Below are positions 17,561 to 26,936 of a stretch of DNA of 50,766 bases, one piece after another (position 1 is the first letter of the stretch; every line of letters begins with the position of its first letter). A model generated the notes under the pieces. The model worked only from the letters and a program-made list of their open reading frames with translations. It ran no database searches and was not told the origin of the DNA. Origin of the DNA: an uncultured Clostridium sp. (GTDB taxonomy: Bacteria > Bacillota > Clostridia > TANB77 > CAG-508); the NCBI GenBank assembly GCA_948471055.1, contig CAOKQZ010000012.1, positions 1-50,766 on the forward strand, written 5' to 3'. The position numbers and the translations under genes are program-made.

Positions 17561-19351
17561 ATGAACGAAAAAAAAGACGATAAAAAGAAAAAACAAAAGC
17601 AATTGTACACAATGATTATTTTGTGTGCTATCTTAGGAATAGGAGCAATCGTAGCATTATTAGTAGGAATTAACCATAAAAATAATGATGAAGAAAAAAA
17701 TATGGCTTATACCGATTTAATTAAAGAAATCGATAACGAAACCGTAGAAAAACTAGAAATGACCGTAGGAAGTACCTCCGTCAAAGTAAAACTAAAAGAT
17801 GTAGAGGAAGAAAAAACAGCTGTTGTTCCAAGCACACAAGCCTTTATCGAGTTAGTTCAAACAAAAGTACAAGAAGGCAATGAAATCGAATTAATTCAAA
17901 AGCCAAAAAATGTATTTTTACAAATACCAAGTGTATTATTTAGCCTTTTACCAACCTTATTAATGTTAGTGGTTGTTATCTTAATTATTGAAATGCAAGG
18001 TTTAGGAGATAAAGGCAAAATCTATGATGGAGGAGAAAACAAAAGTAAAGTCCGTTTTAAAGACATTGCAGGATTGGAAGAAGAAAAGAAAGAACTAGAA
18101 GAAGTAGTAGACTTCTTAAAAGAACCAAAACGTTTCTACAATATGGGAGCCAAAATTCCAAAAGGAATTTTATTATATGGAAAACCGGGAACTGGAAAAA
18201 CACTAATTGCAAAAGCCATTGCAGGAGAAGCAGGGGTGCCATTTATTTCTATGAGTGGATCCGAATTTATCGAAATGTTTGCAGGTCTTGGTGCTTCTCG
18301 TGTACGTAAATTATTTGAAAAAGCAAGAAAACTAGCTCCATGTATTGTATTTATTGATGAAATTGATGCGATTGGTTCAAGAAGAACCGCAAACAGTGGA
18401 GCAGAATCCGAAAACAATCAAACCTTAAACCAATTATTAGTAGAAATGGATGGCTTTGAAGAAAACGAAACCATTATTGTACTAGCAGCGACCAACCGTC
18501 CAGAAATGCTAGATAAGGCCTTACTACGCCCAGGAAGATTTGATCGTCAAATTACCATTGCACCACCAGATGTACGAGGAAGAGAAGAAATTCTAAAAAT
18601 CCATTCAGCACAAAAGAAATTTGCAGATGGCGTATCGCTAAAAAGCATTGCAGAAGATACCGCAGGCTATACAGGAGCAGAACTTGCCAATATCTTAAAC
18701 GAAGCTGCTATTATAGCAACCATCAATAACCATGAAGCAATTTACGAAGAAGATATTGAAGAAGCGGTAAAAAAAGTAACGGTCGGAGTACAAAAAAAGA
18801 CAAGAGTGATTTCCGATAAAGAAAAGAAATTAACCGCTTACCACGAAGCAGGACATGCCATTGTAGGAAAATTTTTAGAAACCTCAGACCCATTAAAAGA
18901 AATCTCCATTATTCCAAGAGGAGTAGCAGGAGGATACACCATGTATAAATCCAATGAAGACAAATTCTACAAATCCAAAACGGAATTAGAAGAAAGACTA
19001 ATTGGATTACTAGGAGGAAGAGCAGCCGAAAAACTAGCCCTAAACGACATTTCCACGGGAGCAAGAAACGACATACAAGTAGCAACCGAAATTGCAAAAG
19101 AAATGGTAACAGCCTATGGAATGAGTGAACGCTTAGGCCCAATTTCACTAGAAGAAAACGACAATATAGCAATATTTGGACAAAGTATGGAAGATGTGAT
19201 TGGAGTAGAAATTAAAACATTAATTGATACCGCTTATCACCAAGCACAAGAAATTCTAAGAGCCAATAGAGAAAAGCTAGACACCGTAGCAGGATTTTTA
19301 TTAGAAAAAGAAACCATTACAGCAGAAGAATTTGATGCGGTGTTTGAATAG
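17561..19351 (+). CDS. ftsH: ATP-dependent zinc metalloprotease FtsH
   Basis: This membrane-anchored AAA+ protease degrades misfolded membrane and regulatory proteins. It has 596 residues. Two N-terminal membrane segments (about 13-35 and 125-145) flank a small extracytoplasmic domain. The AAA domain has Walker A GKPGTGKT, Walker B IVFIDEID and the RPGRFDR sensor region. The zinc protease motif is HEAGHA. It lacks a long C-terminal tail. A GAAAGGAGA site precedes the ATG. It is a single gene after a GC-rich repeat. No in-frame CGG. Confidence 0.97.
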   Translation: MNEKKDDKKKKQKQLYTMIILCAILGIGAIVALLVGINHKNNDEEKNMAYTDLIKEIDNETVEKLEMTVGSTSVKVKLKDVEEEKTAVVPSTQAFIELVQTKVQEGNEIELIQKPKNVFLQIPSVLFSLLPTLLMLVVVILIIEMQGLGDKGKIYDGGENKSKVRFKDIAGLEEEKKELEEVVDFLKEPKRFYNMGAKIPKGILLYGKPGTGKTLIAKAIAGEAGVPFISMSGSEFIEMFAGLGASRVRKLFEKARKLAPCIVFIDEIDAIGSRRTANSGAESENNQTLNQLLVEMDGFEENETIIVLAATNRPEMLDKALLRPGRFDRQITIAPPDVRGREEILKIHSAQKKFADGVSLKSIAEDTAGYTGAELANILNEAAIIATINNHEAIYEEDIEEAVKKVTVGVQKKTRVISDKEKKLTAYHEAGHAIVGKFLETSDPLKEISIIPRGVAGGYTMYKSNEDKFYKSKTELEERLIGLLGGRAAEKLALNDISTGARNDIQVATEIAKEMVTAYGMSERLGPISLEENDNIAIFGQSMEDVIGVEIKTLIDTAYHQAQEILRANREKLDTVAGFLLEKETITAEEFDAVFE

Positions 19352-19352
19352 G

Positions 19353-19372
19353 AAGATAAATTTTAGTAAAAA
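19353..19372 (+). repeat. 20-bp direct repeat, left copy
   Basis: AAGATAAATTTTAGTAAAAA starts just after the ftsH stop and recurs exactly at 21344-21363, bracketing the Rpn and MntA/HepT genes. Confidence 0.85.
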
Positions 19373-19399
19373 AGTTTCTTAGAAATCTTTACAATCAGT

Positions 19400-19443
19400 A
19401 CGAAATGTGTTATAACAAAGACAATCTATTTAGCACATTTCGT
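19400..19443 (+). terminator. Hairpin downstream of ftsH
   Basis: ACGAAATGTG pairs with CACATTTCGT across a 24-base AT-rich loop and is followed by a GCTTTTC stretch. It may terminate ftsH. The rest of the 19352-19640 gap is AT-rich and I see no gene in it. Confidence 0.45.
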
Positions 19444-19652
19444 GCTTTTCTATATTAATTTTATATCAAGTGATTTTAATCGAATATAAAATTTCCCAAT
19501 AAGATAAAAATATAAAAAAATTAGGAAAAGTAGTTCTTAAGTTTAAAATAATAATTTTTTGCATGGAGTTGTGTTAGTTAGAAATATGTATAGAAAGGGT
19601 ACCAAAATACTTGTAAAAGTACAAAGTAATTGGTATAATTATGGTGAAGAAT

Positions 19653-20510
19653 ATGAACAAAAAGAAAAACGTAACACAAAGCGAAACAGAACAAAAGACG
19701 TATAATCTAAAGAATGATGTGATTTTTGCAACATTTTTTAGTAGGAAGGGGAATGAAGAGTTTTTAATTGATTTTCTAAAAGCACTTTTAAAAATTGAAA
19801 TAACAAGTATTGAAATAAGAGAAGAAGTAAATTTAGAAAAATTAGCAAAGGATGAAAAAGGTGGAAGATTAGATTTACAAGCAAAATTGAACAATGGAGT
19901 TATCATTAATATTGAATTACAAATTCGTAACCAAAAGAATATGAAAAATAGGACACTATTGTATGGAGCTAAAACAATTGCAAGAGAAGTGAAAAGAGGT
20001 ACCAAATATGAAGATATTAAACAAGTAATTATGATAAATATATTAGATTATGAAATGCTAGGATTTGATGAATATGTATCTGAAACGGTAATTGTTTTAG
20101 ATAAACATCGAGAATATGAAGCAATAAAAGGAATTAAATGGTATTTTATTGAATTACCAAAATTTCGAAGAATATGCCCCAATATGAATGAAAAACTAAA
20201 TCAGTGGCTGGCATTTATAGATGATTATGATAGGGAGTTGGTTAAAATGGCAGAGAAGAAAAATAAAACATTAGAAAAAGCAAGGGTTGAAATGAATTAT
20301 TTAACAGGGAAAGAAGAAATAAGAAGAATAGCAGAATTAAGAGAAAAATGGGAAATGGATTATAATAGTCAAATTTCAGAAGCAAAAGAGGAAGGAAAAG
20401 AAGAAGAAAAAATTGAAATGATAATAGCAATGAAGAAAAATAAATTGCCAATGGAACTAATTCAAAAAATAACAGGATTAACAAAAGAAGAAATACAAAA
20501 AATAAATTGA
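19653..20510 (+). CDS. Rpn-family PD-(D/E)XK nuclease (transposase-like)
   Basis: It belongs to the recombination-promoting nuclease / putative transposase family (TIGR01784 type) of about 285 residues. The core has the N-terminal LKNDVIFATFFSRKGNEEFL and the nuclease motif GGRLDLQAKLNNG...NIELQ, giving the D and ExQ residues of the PD-(D/E)XK fold. The C-terminal part is charged and helical and ends in a short helix-turn segment (LIQKITGLTKEEIQ). I chose the ATG after GGTGAAG; an earlier ATG at 19641 overlaps the likely TATAAT box at 19632-19637. It opens an accessory module with MntA/HepT. Confidence 0.85.
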   Translation: MNKKKNVTQSETEQKTYNLKNDVIFATFFSRKGNEEFLIDFLKALLKIEITSIEIREEVNLEKLAKDEKGGRLDLQAKLNNGVIINIELQIRNQKNMKNRTLLYGAKTIAREVKRGTKYEDIKQVIMINILDYEMLGFDEYVSETVIVLDKHREYEAIKGIKWYFIELPKFRRICPNMNEKLNQWLAFIDDYDRELVKMAEKKNKTLEKARVEMNYLTGKEEIRRIAELREKWEMDYNSQISEAKEEGKEEEKIEMIIAMKKNKLPMELIQKITGLTKEEIQKIN

Positions 20511-20542
20511 AAAATCCGTCAAATTGTTAAGGGTGAGAGAAA

Positions 20543-20947
20543 ATGGAAGAAATAAAAGAAAAAGTAATGAAACTTATTAGCTCAAAGCTAGACTGTGAAG
20601 CAATTGTTATTTTTGGGAGTTTTGCAAGAGGAACACAAAACGAGGAAAGCGACATTGATATTGCAATAAAAGTAAAGGGTGAAATAGCGAAAAAAGAATT
20701 ATTTGAAATAAGTAGTTTTTTAGAAGATGAACTAAAACGAGACATTGACTTAGTTAATCTGGACACGATTGAAAATGATGGCTTTAAATATGAAATTTTA
20801 ATTAATGGAATTACAATTTATTGTAAAAATCAGGATAAATTTGAACAATATAAGCTAGACGCTTACCGAGAATATTTAGAATTAAATGAGGCACGAAAAG
20901 CCATTATTGATGAAATGAAAAAGGAGAAAGAAAACAATGGAAAATGA
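20543..20947 (+). CDS. mntA: MntA-type nucleotidyltransferase antitoxin
   Basis: This 134-residue minimal nucleotidyltransferase has the motif IFGSFARGTQNEESDIDIAI, i.e. GSx10DxD, at about residues 26-43. In type VII toxin-antitoxin systems MntA adds AMP to the HEPN toxin HepT and silences it. It overlaps the next gene by 11 bases, the standard arrangement for this pair. GGGTGAGAG precedes the ATG. Confidence 0.9.
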   Translation: MEEIKEKVMKLISSKLDCEAIVIFGSFARGTQNEESDIDIAIKVKGEIAKKELFEISSFLEDELKRDIDLVNLDTIENDGFKYEILINGITIYCKNQDKFEQYKLDAYREYLELNEARKAIIDEMKKEKENNGK

Positions 20948-21350
20948 AGCAGTTATTATTAATAAATATGATAGCATACAAAAATGTATCAAACGTATCG
21001 AAGAAGAATATGAAGGAAAGATTGAAAATTTGTACGACTATAAAAAGCTAGATCCGATTGTCTTAAACTTACAAAGAGCATGCGAGGCAAGCATCGATAT
21101 AGCAATGTATATTATTTCAAACCGAAAATTAGGTGTACCACAAACCAAAAAAGAAGCATTTATAAAGCTAGAAGAAAACAAGCTTATTTCAAAAGAAATT
21201 AGTAAAAATATGCAAAAGATGATAGGAGTTCGCAATATTGCCATTCATGAATATAAACAAATTGATGAAGAAATACTTGCCGATATTATACAAAACCATT
21301 TAACAGACCTAACCGATTTTGCAAAGGCAATATTGAATTTAGAAAGATAA
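20937..21350 (+). CDS. hepT: HepT-type HEPN ribonuclease toxin
   Basis: This 137-residue HEPN-domain protein has the catalytic RNIAIHEY (Rx4HxY) motif at about residue 98-105; its tyrosine is the AMPylation target in characterised MntA/HepT pairs. It is probably an RNase or tRNase toxin. It is encoded with the overlapping mntA. Its last codons run into the right copy of the 20-bp direct repeat. Confidence 0.9.
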   Translation: MENEAVIINKYDSIQKCIKRIEEEYEGKIENLYDYKKLDPIVLNLQRACEASIDIAMYIISNRKLGVPQTKKEAFIKLEENKLISKEISKNMQKMIGVRNIAIHEYKQIDEEILADIIQNHLTDLTDFAKAILNLER

Positions 21351-21363
21351 ATTTTAGTAAAAA
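21344..21363 (+). repeat. 20-bp direct repeat, right copy
   Basis: Exact copy of 19353-19372, spanning the hepT stop codon. Confidence 0.85.
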
Positions 21364-21424
21364 TCCGTCAAAAATTAGGAAAAAATGTTGTTCATTTTTT
21401 GTTTATGTGATATTATATATAAGT

Positions 21425-21460
21425 CGTATTATGCATAAGATGTAATACGATTTATTTTAT
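21425..21460 (+). terminator. Terminator after hepT
   Basis: CGTATTA and TAATACG form a stem followed by a T-rich tract (ATTTATTTTATTTT). Confidence 0.6.
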
Positions 21461-21487
21461 TTTATTTTATTTTAGGGAGTTTTGAAA

Positions 21488-23698
21488 TTGAAAGAAGAAT
21501 TAGAGAATAAAGCAAATGAGAAGGAAGAAACCACGGTAAGTAAACAAGAAGAAAAGAAAAAAGTGGAAGAAATACAACCAAAGGAAGAAAAAGTAGAACA
21601 AAAAAAGCCAGAAATGGTAGAGAAGAAAACAACAAAATCAAAAAAGAAAACTTCCTTAAAAGCCAACACAATAATTGAAACGAGGAAAGAAGAGTCTGTC
21701 CCAAATACCATATTACAGGGTAATGCAGAAGTAACCATACTAGGACAAGAAACTAAAAAGACAGAGGAACAACAAGCAAAAGTAAGTATGGAAAATGGGA
21801 AAGAAAAAGACCAAGAGTCTGAAAATCAACTAAACGAAACAAAGAATAAAGCACAAAACAATAAAGAACAAAATGAGTTAGCAAAGAACGAAGAAATAAA
21901 TAAGGGAAGAAATCAGATAACCAAGAAAACAAAAAAGGCAATAAATAAGAGGGAAAAGAACGAAGCAATGCACAATGAGATAGTAGGTAATAACGAAACA
22001 AAAGAGACGAAAAACGGAGTAGACCAAAAGAAAGAGAAAAATGAGACAGAAAGTGAAGTTGTAGAAAAAGCGGAAGAAGCAAACAAGGAAGAGCAAGAAA
22101 ATAGGAAGATAAGTGAGAATGAAACAACAGAAGAAGGAAAGGCAGAAAAGAAGAAAAAATCTCATCGTCGTACAAAAGTTCTTGCCATTATATTAGCCAT
22201 TCTTGTTTTCATTGGGCTTGCATTTTCTACCGTGTTTGCACTTATCAACAAAGGTAGTGACAAAGTAATAGAAGGTGTGCAAATAAAGGGGATTAATGTA
22301 AGCGGTTTAACACGTGAGGAAGCGGAAAATCGATTAAATGAGATATTTAGTGAGCAACTAAAAAAGGAAATTTCGTTAAAACATGGCGAGTATGAAACAA
22401 AACTAACTCCAGAGCAAATTGAACTAAATTTTAAAGTGTCAGAGGCAGTCGAATTTGCTTACAGTAGAGGAAGAACGGGCAATATTTTAAAAGATAACTA
22501 TGATATTTTAAATGCAAAATGGAACGTTTTTGAAATTACCCCAGAGTATACCTATAATGATGAATTATTAACAACTTTTCTTGCTGGAACACAGGAAAAC
22601 TTACCAGACATTGTTAAACAAAGTAGTTATTCCATAGAAGGCTCAAAACTAAACATATACAAAGGAGAAAAAGGTGTTGCAATAGAAGTAGAACCATTAA
22701 AAAAACAGATTATTGAAGCGGGAATCGATTTTAGTGAAGCACATATCATTGAAATGCCAGTTACCGAAGTACAACCAGAACCAATCGACTTAAATAAAAT
22801 ACGAAACGAAATCTACAAAGAACCAAAAAATGCATATTATACACAAAATCCATTTACCATTTATCCACATGTAAATGGTGTAGATTTAAATGTTAGTATA
22901 GAAGAAGCACAAAACCAAGTAAATGCTTCCACAGAGGCAAATGTTACCATTCCATTAAAAATTACAACACCAGCGGTAACCACGAACCATATTGGAACAG
23001 AAGCATTTCCAGATTTATTAGCAACCTTTTCTACTACCTTTTCAACAGGAAATGCGAATCGTGCTACCAATATTCGACTAGCTTCAAATAAAATTAACGG
23101 GGTAGTATTATTACCAGGAGAAGACTTTTATTATAACAAAGTAGTAGGGCAAAGAACGGCAGCAGCAGGATTTAAATCTGCTGGTGTATATGTAAATGGA
23201 CGAGTAGAAAATGGAATTGGAGGAGGAATTTGCCAAGTTTCCTCTACCTTATACAATAGCGTATTACGAGCAAATCTACAAATTGTAAAACGTTCCAACC
23301 ATTACTTTGCAACCGGATATGTGCCACTTAGTACCGATGCCACTGTTTCTTGGGGAGGACCAGAATTCGCTTTTAAAAACTCAAGAAAATATCCAATTAA
23401 GATAGTATCTTCGGTAAATGGAGGAAAAATTACCATTAGCATTTACGGTTGTAAAGAAGAGACCGAATACGAAGTAATTATTCAATCACAAACCTTACAA
23501 ACCATTCCAATGAAAACAGAACGCCGAGTAAACCCTGCCCTTCCAAAAGGCACCACAAAAACGGTTCAAAAAGGACATGGAGGCTATAAATCCAGAGCCT
23601 ACCGAATATTAAAATTAAATGGAACCGAGGTATCAAGACAATTATTATCCACCGATACCTACGCACAATTATCTACCATCATCGAAACAAACCCATAA
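21488..23698 (+). CDS. VanW-domain membrane-anchored envelope protein
   Basis: The protein has about 736 residues. The first 220 residues are a cytoplasmic, highly charged Lys/Glu-rich region with low complexity. One membrane segment follows (VLAIILAILVFIGLAF). Outside the membrane are a peptidoglycan-binding-4-like region (GINVSGLTREEAENRL), then the VanW domain with GGGICQVSSTLYNSVL and FATGYVPLSTDATV, and a short G5-like C-terminal region. VanW proteins occur with cell-wall functions; the precise role is not known. I chose TTG at 21488 because the spacing to AGGGAG is 8 bases; TTG at 21482 would be too close. Confidence 0.88.
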   Translation: MKEELENKANEKEETTVSKQEEKKKVEEIQPKEEKVEQKKPEMVEKKTTKSKKKTSLKANTIIETRKEESVPNTILQGNAEVTILGQETKKTEEQQAKVSMENGKEKDQESENQLNETKNKAQNNKEQNELAKNEEINKGRNQITKKTKKAINKREKNEAMHNEIVGNNETKETKNGVDQKKEKNETESEVVEKAEEANKEEQENRKISENETTEEGKAEKKKKSHRRTKVLAIILAILVFIGLAFSTVFALINKGSDKVIEGVQIKGINVSGLTREEAENRLNEIFSEQLKKEISLKHGEYETKLTPEQIELNFKVSEAVEFAYSRGRTGNILKDNYDILNAKWNVFEITPEYTYNDELLTTFLAGTQENLPDIVKQSSYSIEGSKLNIYKGEKGVAIEVEPLKKQIIEAGIDFSEAHIIEMPVTEVQPEPIDLNKIRNEIYKEPKNAYYTQNPFTIYPHVNGVDLNVSIEEAQNQVNASTEANVTIPLKITTPAVTTNHIGTEAFPDLLATFSTTFSTGNANRATNIRLASNKINGVVLLPGEDFYYNKVVGQRTAAAGFKSAGVYVNGRVENGIGGGICQVSSTLYNSVLRANLQIVKRSNHYFATGYVPLSTDATVSWGGPEFAFKNSRKYPIKIVSSVNGGKITISIYGCKEETEYEVIIQSQTLQTIPMKTERRVNPALPKGTTKTVQKGHGGYKSRAYRILKLNGTEVSRQLLSTDTYAQLSTIIETNP

Positions 23699-23785
23699 AA
23701 TGTAGGGGCTTTGCATTGGTCGTCAGAGATGACAAAAATATGAACAATGGGTGGACACAAGACCCGCCTTTATAACGTAAAAAAT

Positions 23786-23819
23786 ATGTGCCGGTAGGGG
23801 TTGCATACCATACAACCCA
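23786..23819 (+). repeat. Short hairpin repeat, copy A
   Basis: Contains GTAGGGGTTGCATACCATAC followed by AACCC, forming a GGGTTG/CAACCC hairpin. A close copy is at 24588-24621 on the other side of rpiA. Confidence 0.75.
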
Positions 23820-23826
23820 TGAGATT

Positions 23827-23855
23827 GAATGGACGAGCAATGCTCGCCCCTACAT
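23827..23855 (+). repeat. GC-rich hairpin (GGACGAGCAATGCTCGCCCC)
   Basis: The GAGCA/TGCTC palindrome ends in CCCCTACA. A related TGTAGGGGCTTTGCATTGGT starts at 23700. The 23699-23880 gap is built of such repeat pieces and holds no gene I can see. Confidence 0.6.
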
Positions 23856-23890
23856 AAAACAAATCTATCAATAAAAGGAGAGGAGAAAAA

Positions 23891-24586
23891 ATGAATTGGA
23901 ATGAAAATGGTAAACAAAAATCATTATGGAATGGCGAAATTAGCAATCTAGCAGAAAAAGAAAGAATTGCAGAAAAACTAGCAAAACGAGTAAAAGACGG
24001 TGATGTCATTGGCGTTGGCTCTGGTTCTACTTCTTTTGTAGCAACCAAAGCAATTGCCAAAAGAATGAAAGAAGAAAACCTACATATTACAGCAATACCA
24101 ACTTCATACGAAGTAAAATTATTATGCGAAAACCTTGGAATACCAACCACCACCCTTATGGTGCAAAAGCCAGATTGGGCATATGATGGAGCAGATGAAG
24201 TAACTCCTAGGAATTGGCTGATAAAAGGAAGAGGTGGAGCGATGTATCACGAAAAGCTAAACATGGCAGCAACTCCAGTTACCTATATTTTAGTAGATGA
24301 TTCCAAAATGGTAGAACATATTTGTGATAAATTTCCAATTCCAGTGGAAGTACATCCAGAAGCCATCAATCTAGTAAGACAAGCTCTATTACAAATGGGA
24401 GCAGAAGAAATCACCTTACGTTTAGCAAAAGGAAAAGATGGACCAGTTGTTACCGAAAGAGGAAACGCCATATTAGATGCCGTATTTCATAACGTAGACG
24501 ACACCTTCGAGAAAAAATTAAAATCCATCATAGGGGTTGTAGAAACCGGATTATTTATCGGATATAATGTTGTAATCGAAAAATAA
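23891..24586 (+). CDS. rpiA: Ribose-5-phosphate isomerase A
   Basis: It interconverts ribose 5-phosphate and ribulose 5-phosphate in the pentose phosphate pathway. It has 231 residues. Signature motifs are VGVGSGSTSFVA-type phosphate binding (IGVGSGSTS), YDGADEV and KGRGGAM, with the catalytic Asp and Lys, and a conserved C-terminal GxVETGLF. AGGAGAGGAG precedes the ATG. It stands alone between two hairpin repeats. Confidence 0.95.
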   Translation: MNWNENGKQKSLWNGEISNLAEKERIAEKLAKRVKDGDVIGVGSGSTSFVATKAIAKRMKEENLHITAIPTSYEVKLLCENLGIPTTTLMVQKPDWAYDGADEVTPRNWLIKGRGGAMYHEKLNMAATPVTYILVDDSKMVEHICDKFPIPVEVHPEAINLVRQALLQMGAEEITLRLAKGKDGPVVTERGNAILDAVFHNVDDTFEKKLKSIIGVVETGLFIGYNVVIEK

Positions 24587-24587
24587 A

Positions 24588-24621
24588 AATGTGCCAGTAG
24601 GGGTTGCATATCATGCAACCC
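24588..24621 (+). repeat. Short hairpin repeat, copy B
   Basis: GTAGGGGTTGCATATCATGC followed by AACCC; close copy of 23786-23819, directly after the rpiA stop. Confidence 0.75.
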
Positions 24622-24657
24622 AAAAATACATTGCCAAAACAAAAAAGGAGGGACAAC

Positions 24658-25662
24658 ATGGACGAAAACAGTATTATTAGTCCAGAATTAGAAGATGTAG
24701 AGGAGGAAAGACTAGAAAATTCGCTACGTCCCAAAACGTTAAAGGAATACATTGGACAAGATAAGGTAAAAGAAAATTTAAAAGTATACATAGAGGCTGC
24801 TAAAAAAAGAGGGGAGCCTCTTGACCATGTTTTACTATATGGACCTCCGGGGTTAGGAAAAACAACCCTTTCCAATATTATTTCCAACGAAATGAATTCC
24901 AATATTAAAATTACTTCAGGACCAGCCATTGAAAAACCAGGTGATTTAGCAGCACTCCTTACCAATCTTTCAGAATTTGATGTATTATTTATTGATGAAA
25001 TTCACCGTCTTAATAAAAGTGTAGAAGAAATTTTATACCCAGCCTTAGAAGATTTTACCTTAGATATTATTATTGGAAAAGGGCCAAGTGCTAGGTCAAT
25101 CCGCCTAGATTTACCAAAATTTACACTCATTGGGGCAACCACAAAAGCAGGTTCTCTAACCACTCCACTTCGTGACCGTTTTGGTATTGTAAGTAGGCTA
25201 GAACTATATACACCAGACCAATTAAATGAAATTGTAAAAAGGTCAGCCACTATTTTAGGAGTTACCATTGACGAAACAGCATCTTTTGAAATCGCAAAAC
25301 GTTCTCGTGGAACACCAAGAATTGCAAACCGTATTTTAAAAAGAGTACGTGATTATGCCTCTGTATTAGGAGACGGAGCCATTACCTTAGAAATTGCAAA
25401 AATTGCATTAAACAAGTTAGAAATTGATGCTTTAGGATTAGATGAAACCGACCGTAAAATGCTAGAAACCATTATTACCAAATACAAAGGAGGACCGGTG
25501 GGGTTAGAAACACTTGCAGCAACTATTGGAGAAGAAGTAGAAACCATTGAAGATGTATATGAACCATATTTAATGCAAATTGGCTTTTTATCTCGTACAC
25601 CAAGAGGAAGAATTGCAATGCCAGATGCCTTTAAGCATTTAGGAATTGCTTACGAAGCGTAA
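24658..25662 (+). CDS. ruvB: Holliday junction DNA helicase RuvB
   Basis: This AAA+ motor of the RuvAB branch-migration complex has 334 residues. Motifs are FIGQ-type [12 protein letters not shown], Walker [11 protein letters not shown], Walker B FIDEIHRL, the sensor IGATTKAG, and the arginine finger and C-terminal winged-helix region ending [10 protein letters not shown]. The real start is the ATG after AAGGAGGGACAAC; the reading frame extends upstream into a hairpin repeat, which is not coding. ruvA and ruvC are not in the window. Confidence 0.97.
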   Translation: MDENSIISPELEDVEEERLENSLRPKTLKEYIGQDKVKENLKVYIEAAKKRGEPLDHVLLYGPPGLGKTTLSNIISNEMNSNIKITSGPAIEKPGDLAALLTNLSEFDVLFIDEIHRLNKSVEEILYPALEDFTLDIIIGKGPSARSIRLDLPKFTLIGATTKAGSLTTPLRDRFGIVSRLELYTPDQLNEIVKRSATILGVTIDETASFEIAKRSRGTPRIANRILKRVRDYASVLGDGAITLEIAKIALNKLEIDALGLDETDRKMLETIITKYKGGPVGLETLAATIGEEVETIEDVYEPYLMQIGFLSRTPRGRIAMPDAFKHLGIAYEA

Positions 25663-25756
25663 GCCTAATACGAAAGAAAAAGAAATGTGGTAATAGGTTT
25701 ATAGGTAAAACCTTTAGGAAAAACCTAAATTGTGTTATACAAGGAATCATATAAAA

Positions 25757-26461
25757 ATGGAAAAAAACAAAGTATTAGTTGTGATACCTGCTTATAATGA
25801 AGAAGAAAACATACAAACCGTAGTAAACGAGGTACGTAAAACCAATCCTATGGTAGATATTGTGGTCATTAATGACGGCTCAAAAGACGAAACATTACAA
25901 AAAGCAAAGTTGACAAAAGCAAAAATAATTGATTTGCCAAATAACTTAGGTATTGGTGGAGCTGTGCAAACGGGTATGTTATATGCTAGCAAGAACGACT
26001 ATGACATTGCCATTCAATTAGACGCAGATGGACAACACAACCCCATATATATAAGTCAAATGGTACAGAAAATAGAAGAAGGATATGATATGGTAATAGG
26101 TTCTCGTTTCGTACAAAAAACAGGCTACAAACAGACCTTTTTCCGTATGTTAGGAATTAATATCACATCTTTACTAATTAAGCAAATTACAGGAGTAAAA
26201 ATACATGATACTACCTCTGGTTTTCGAGCAGTAAATAAAGAAGTCATAAAAGAATTTGCCAAACGTTACCCATACGATTACCCAGAACCAGAAACCAATA
26301 TGAAAATGATTTTAAAAAAGAAAAAAATTTTAGAAATGCCAGTAGAAATGCGAAAAAGAATAGCAGGAAAATCATTCATTACACCAGTAAAATCGGTAAA
26401 ATATATGGTAAAAGTAACATTATCACTATTAATGGCAAAACTAAAACTAAAAGAATATTAA
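25757..26461 (+). CDS. Family 2 glycosyltransferase, polyprenyl-phosphate sugar synthase type
   Basis: This enzyme probably transfers a sugar from a nucleotide-sugar to polyprenyl phosphate. It has 234 residues and a GT-A fold: VVIPAYNEEENI at the start, VVINDGSKDET, and the metal-binding DADGQHNP. DPM/DPG-synthase-like proteins are often found next to DUF2304 proteins, as here. The upstream in-frame ATG at 25730 lacks a ribosome site; the ATG at 25757 follows AAGGAA. It opens the surface-polysaccharide cluster. Confidence 0.9.
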   Translation: MEKNKVLVVIPAYNEEENIQTVVNEVRKTNPMVDIVVINDGSKDETLQKAKLTKAKIIDLPNNLGIGGAVQTGMLYASKNDYDIAIQLDADGQHNPIYISQMVQKIEEGYDMVIGSRFVQKTGYKQTFFRMLGINITSLLIKQITGVKIHDTTSGFRAVNKEVIKEFAKRYPYDYPEPETNMKMILKKKKILEMPVEMRKRIAGKSFITPVKSVKYMVKVTLSLLMAKLKLKEY

Positions 26462-26500
26462 CTTGCTTATTGCATAAAAACTACGAAGCATTACAAGAAA

Positions 26501-26543
26501 GCCCCTTTAACAAGGGGGCTGTCGCGGAGCGACTGGGGGTTCT
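26501..26543 (+). repeat. GC-rich hairpin repeat, copy 2
   Basis: GCCCCTTTAACAAGGGGGCT, then a perfect GTCGC-GGA-GCGAC hairpin and TGGGGGTTCT. Confidence 0.88.
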
Positions 26544-26582
26544 TACAAGCAAATTGTGAAAAACAAAGAAAGAAGGTAAAAA

Positions 26583-26936
26583 ATGATTTATTATTTGGCA
26601 ATGGCATTTTCGGTTGTATTCTTACTATTTATTTTAAATTTAGTAAAGAAAAATAAATTAGATGAAAAATACTCCATTGTATGGATTATCTTTTCATTAG
26701 GAATTTTAGTCATATCTATTTTTCATGATTGGGTAATGGGAATTGCACTAAAACTTGGAGTATATTATCCACCTATTTTACTATTGCTATTTGCTATTAT
26801 GATAGAGGGAATTTATATTGTTCATATTACTATTACAATAACAAAGCAAAACAAAATGATAATAAAACTCACACAAGAATTAGCCATTTTAAAAGAAAAA
26901 GTAGAAGAAACGGATGAAGAAGATGATAAAAGATAA
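26583..26936 (+). CDS. DUF2304 membrane protein
   Basis: The 117-residue protein has three hydrophobic segments (about 2-20, 34-52, 62-85) and a charged C-terminal coiled coil (ELAILKEKVEETDEEDD). It fits DUF2304, which regularly lies beside polyprenyl-phosphate glycosyltransferases and is thought to help them at the membrane (inference from context). GAAAGAAGG precedes the ATG. Its end overlaps the flippase gene. Confidence 0.85.
   Translation: MIYYLAMAFSVVFLLFILNLVKKNKLDEKYSIVWIIFSLGILVISIFHDWVMGIALKLGVYYPPILLLLFAIMIEGIYIVHITITITKQNKMIIKLTQELAILKEKVEETDEEDDKR

Noticed and set aside
20543..21350. Overlapping mntA and hepT as a split gene
   Set aside because: They are two distinct known domains with their own starts, in the usual overlapping order for this toxin-antitoxin pair, and there is no CGG at the overlap.
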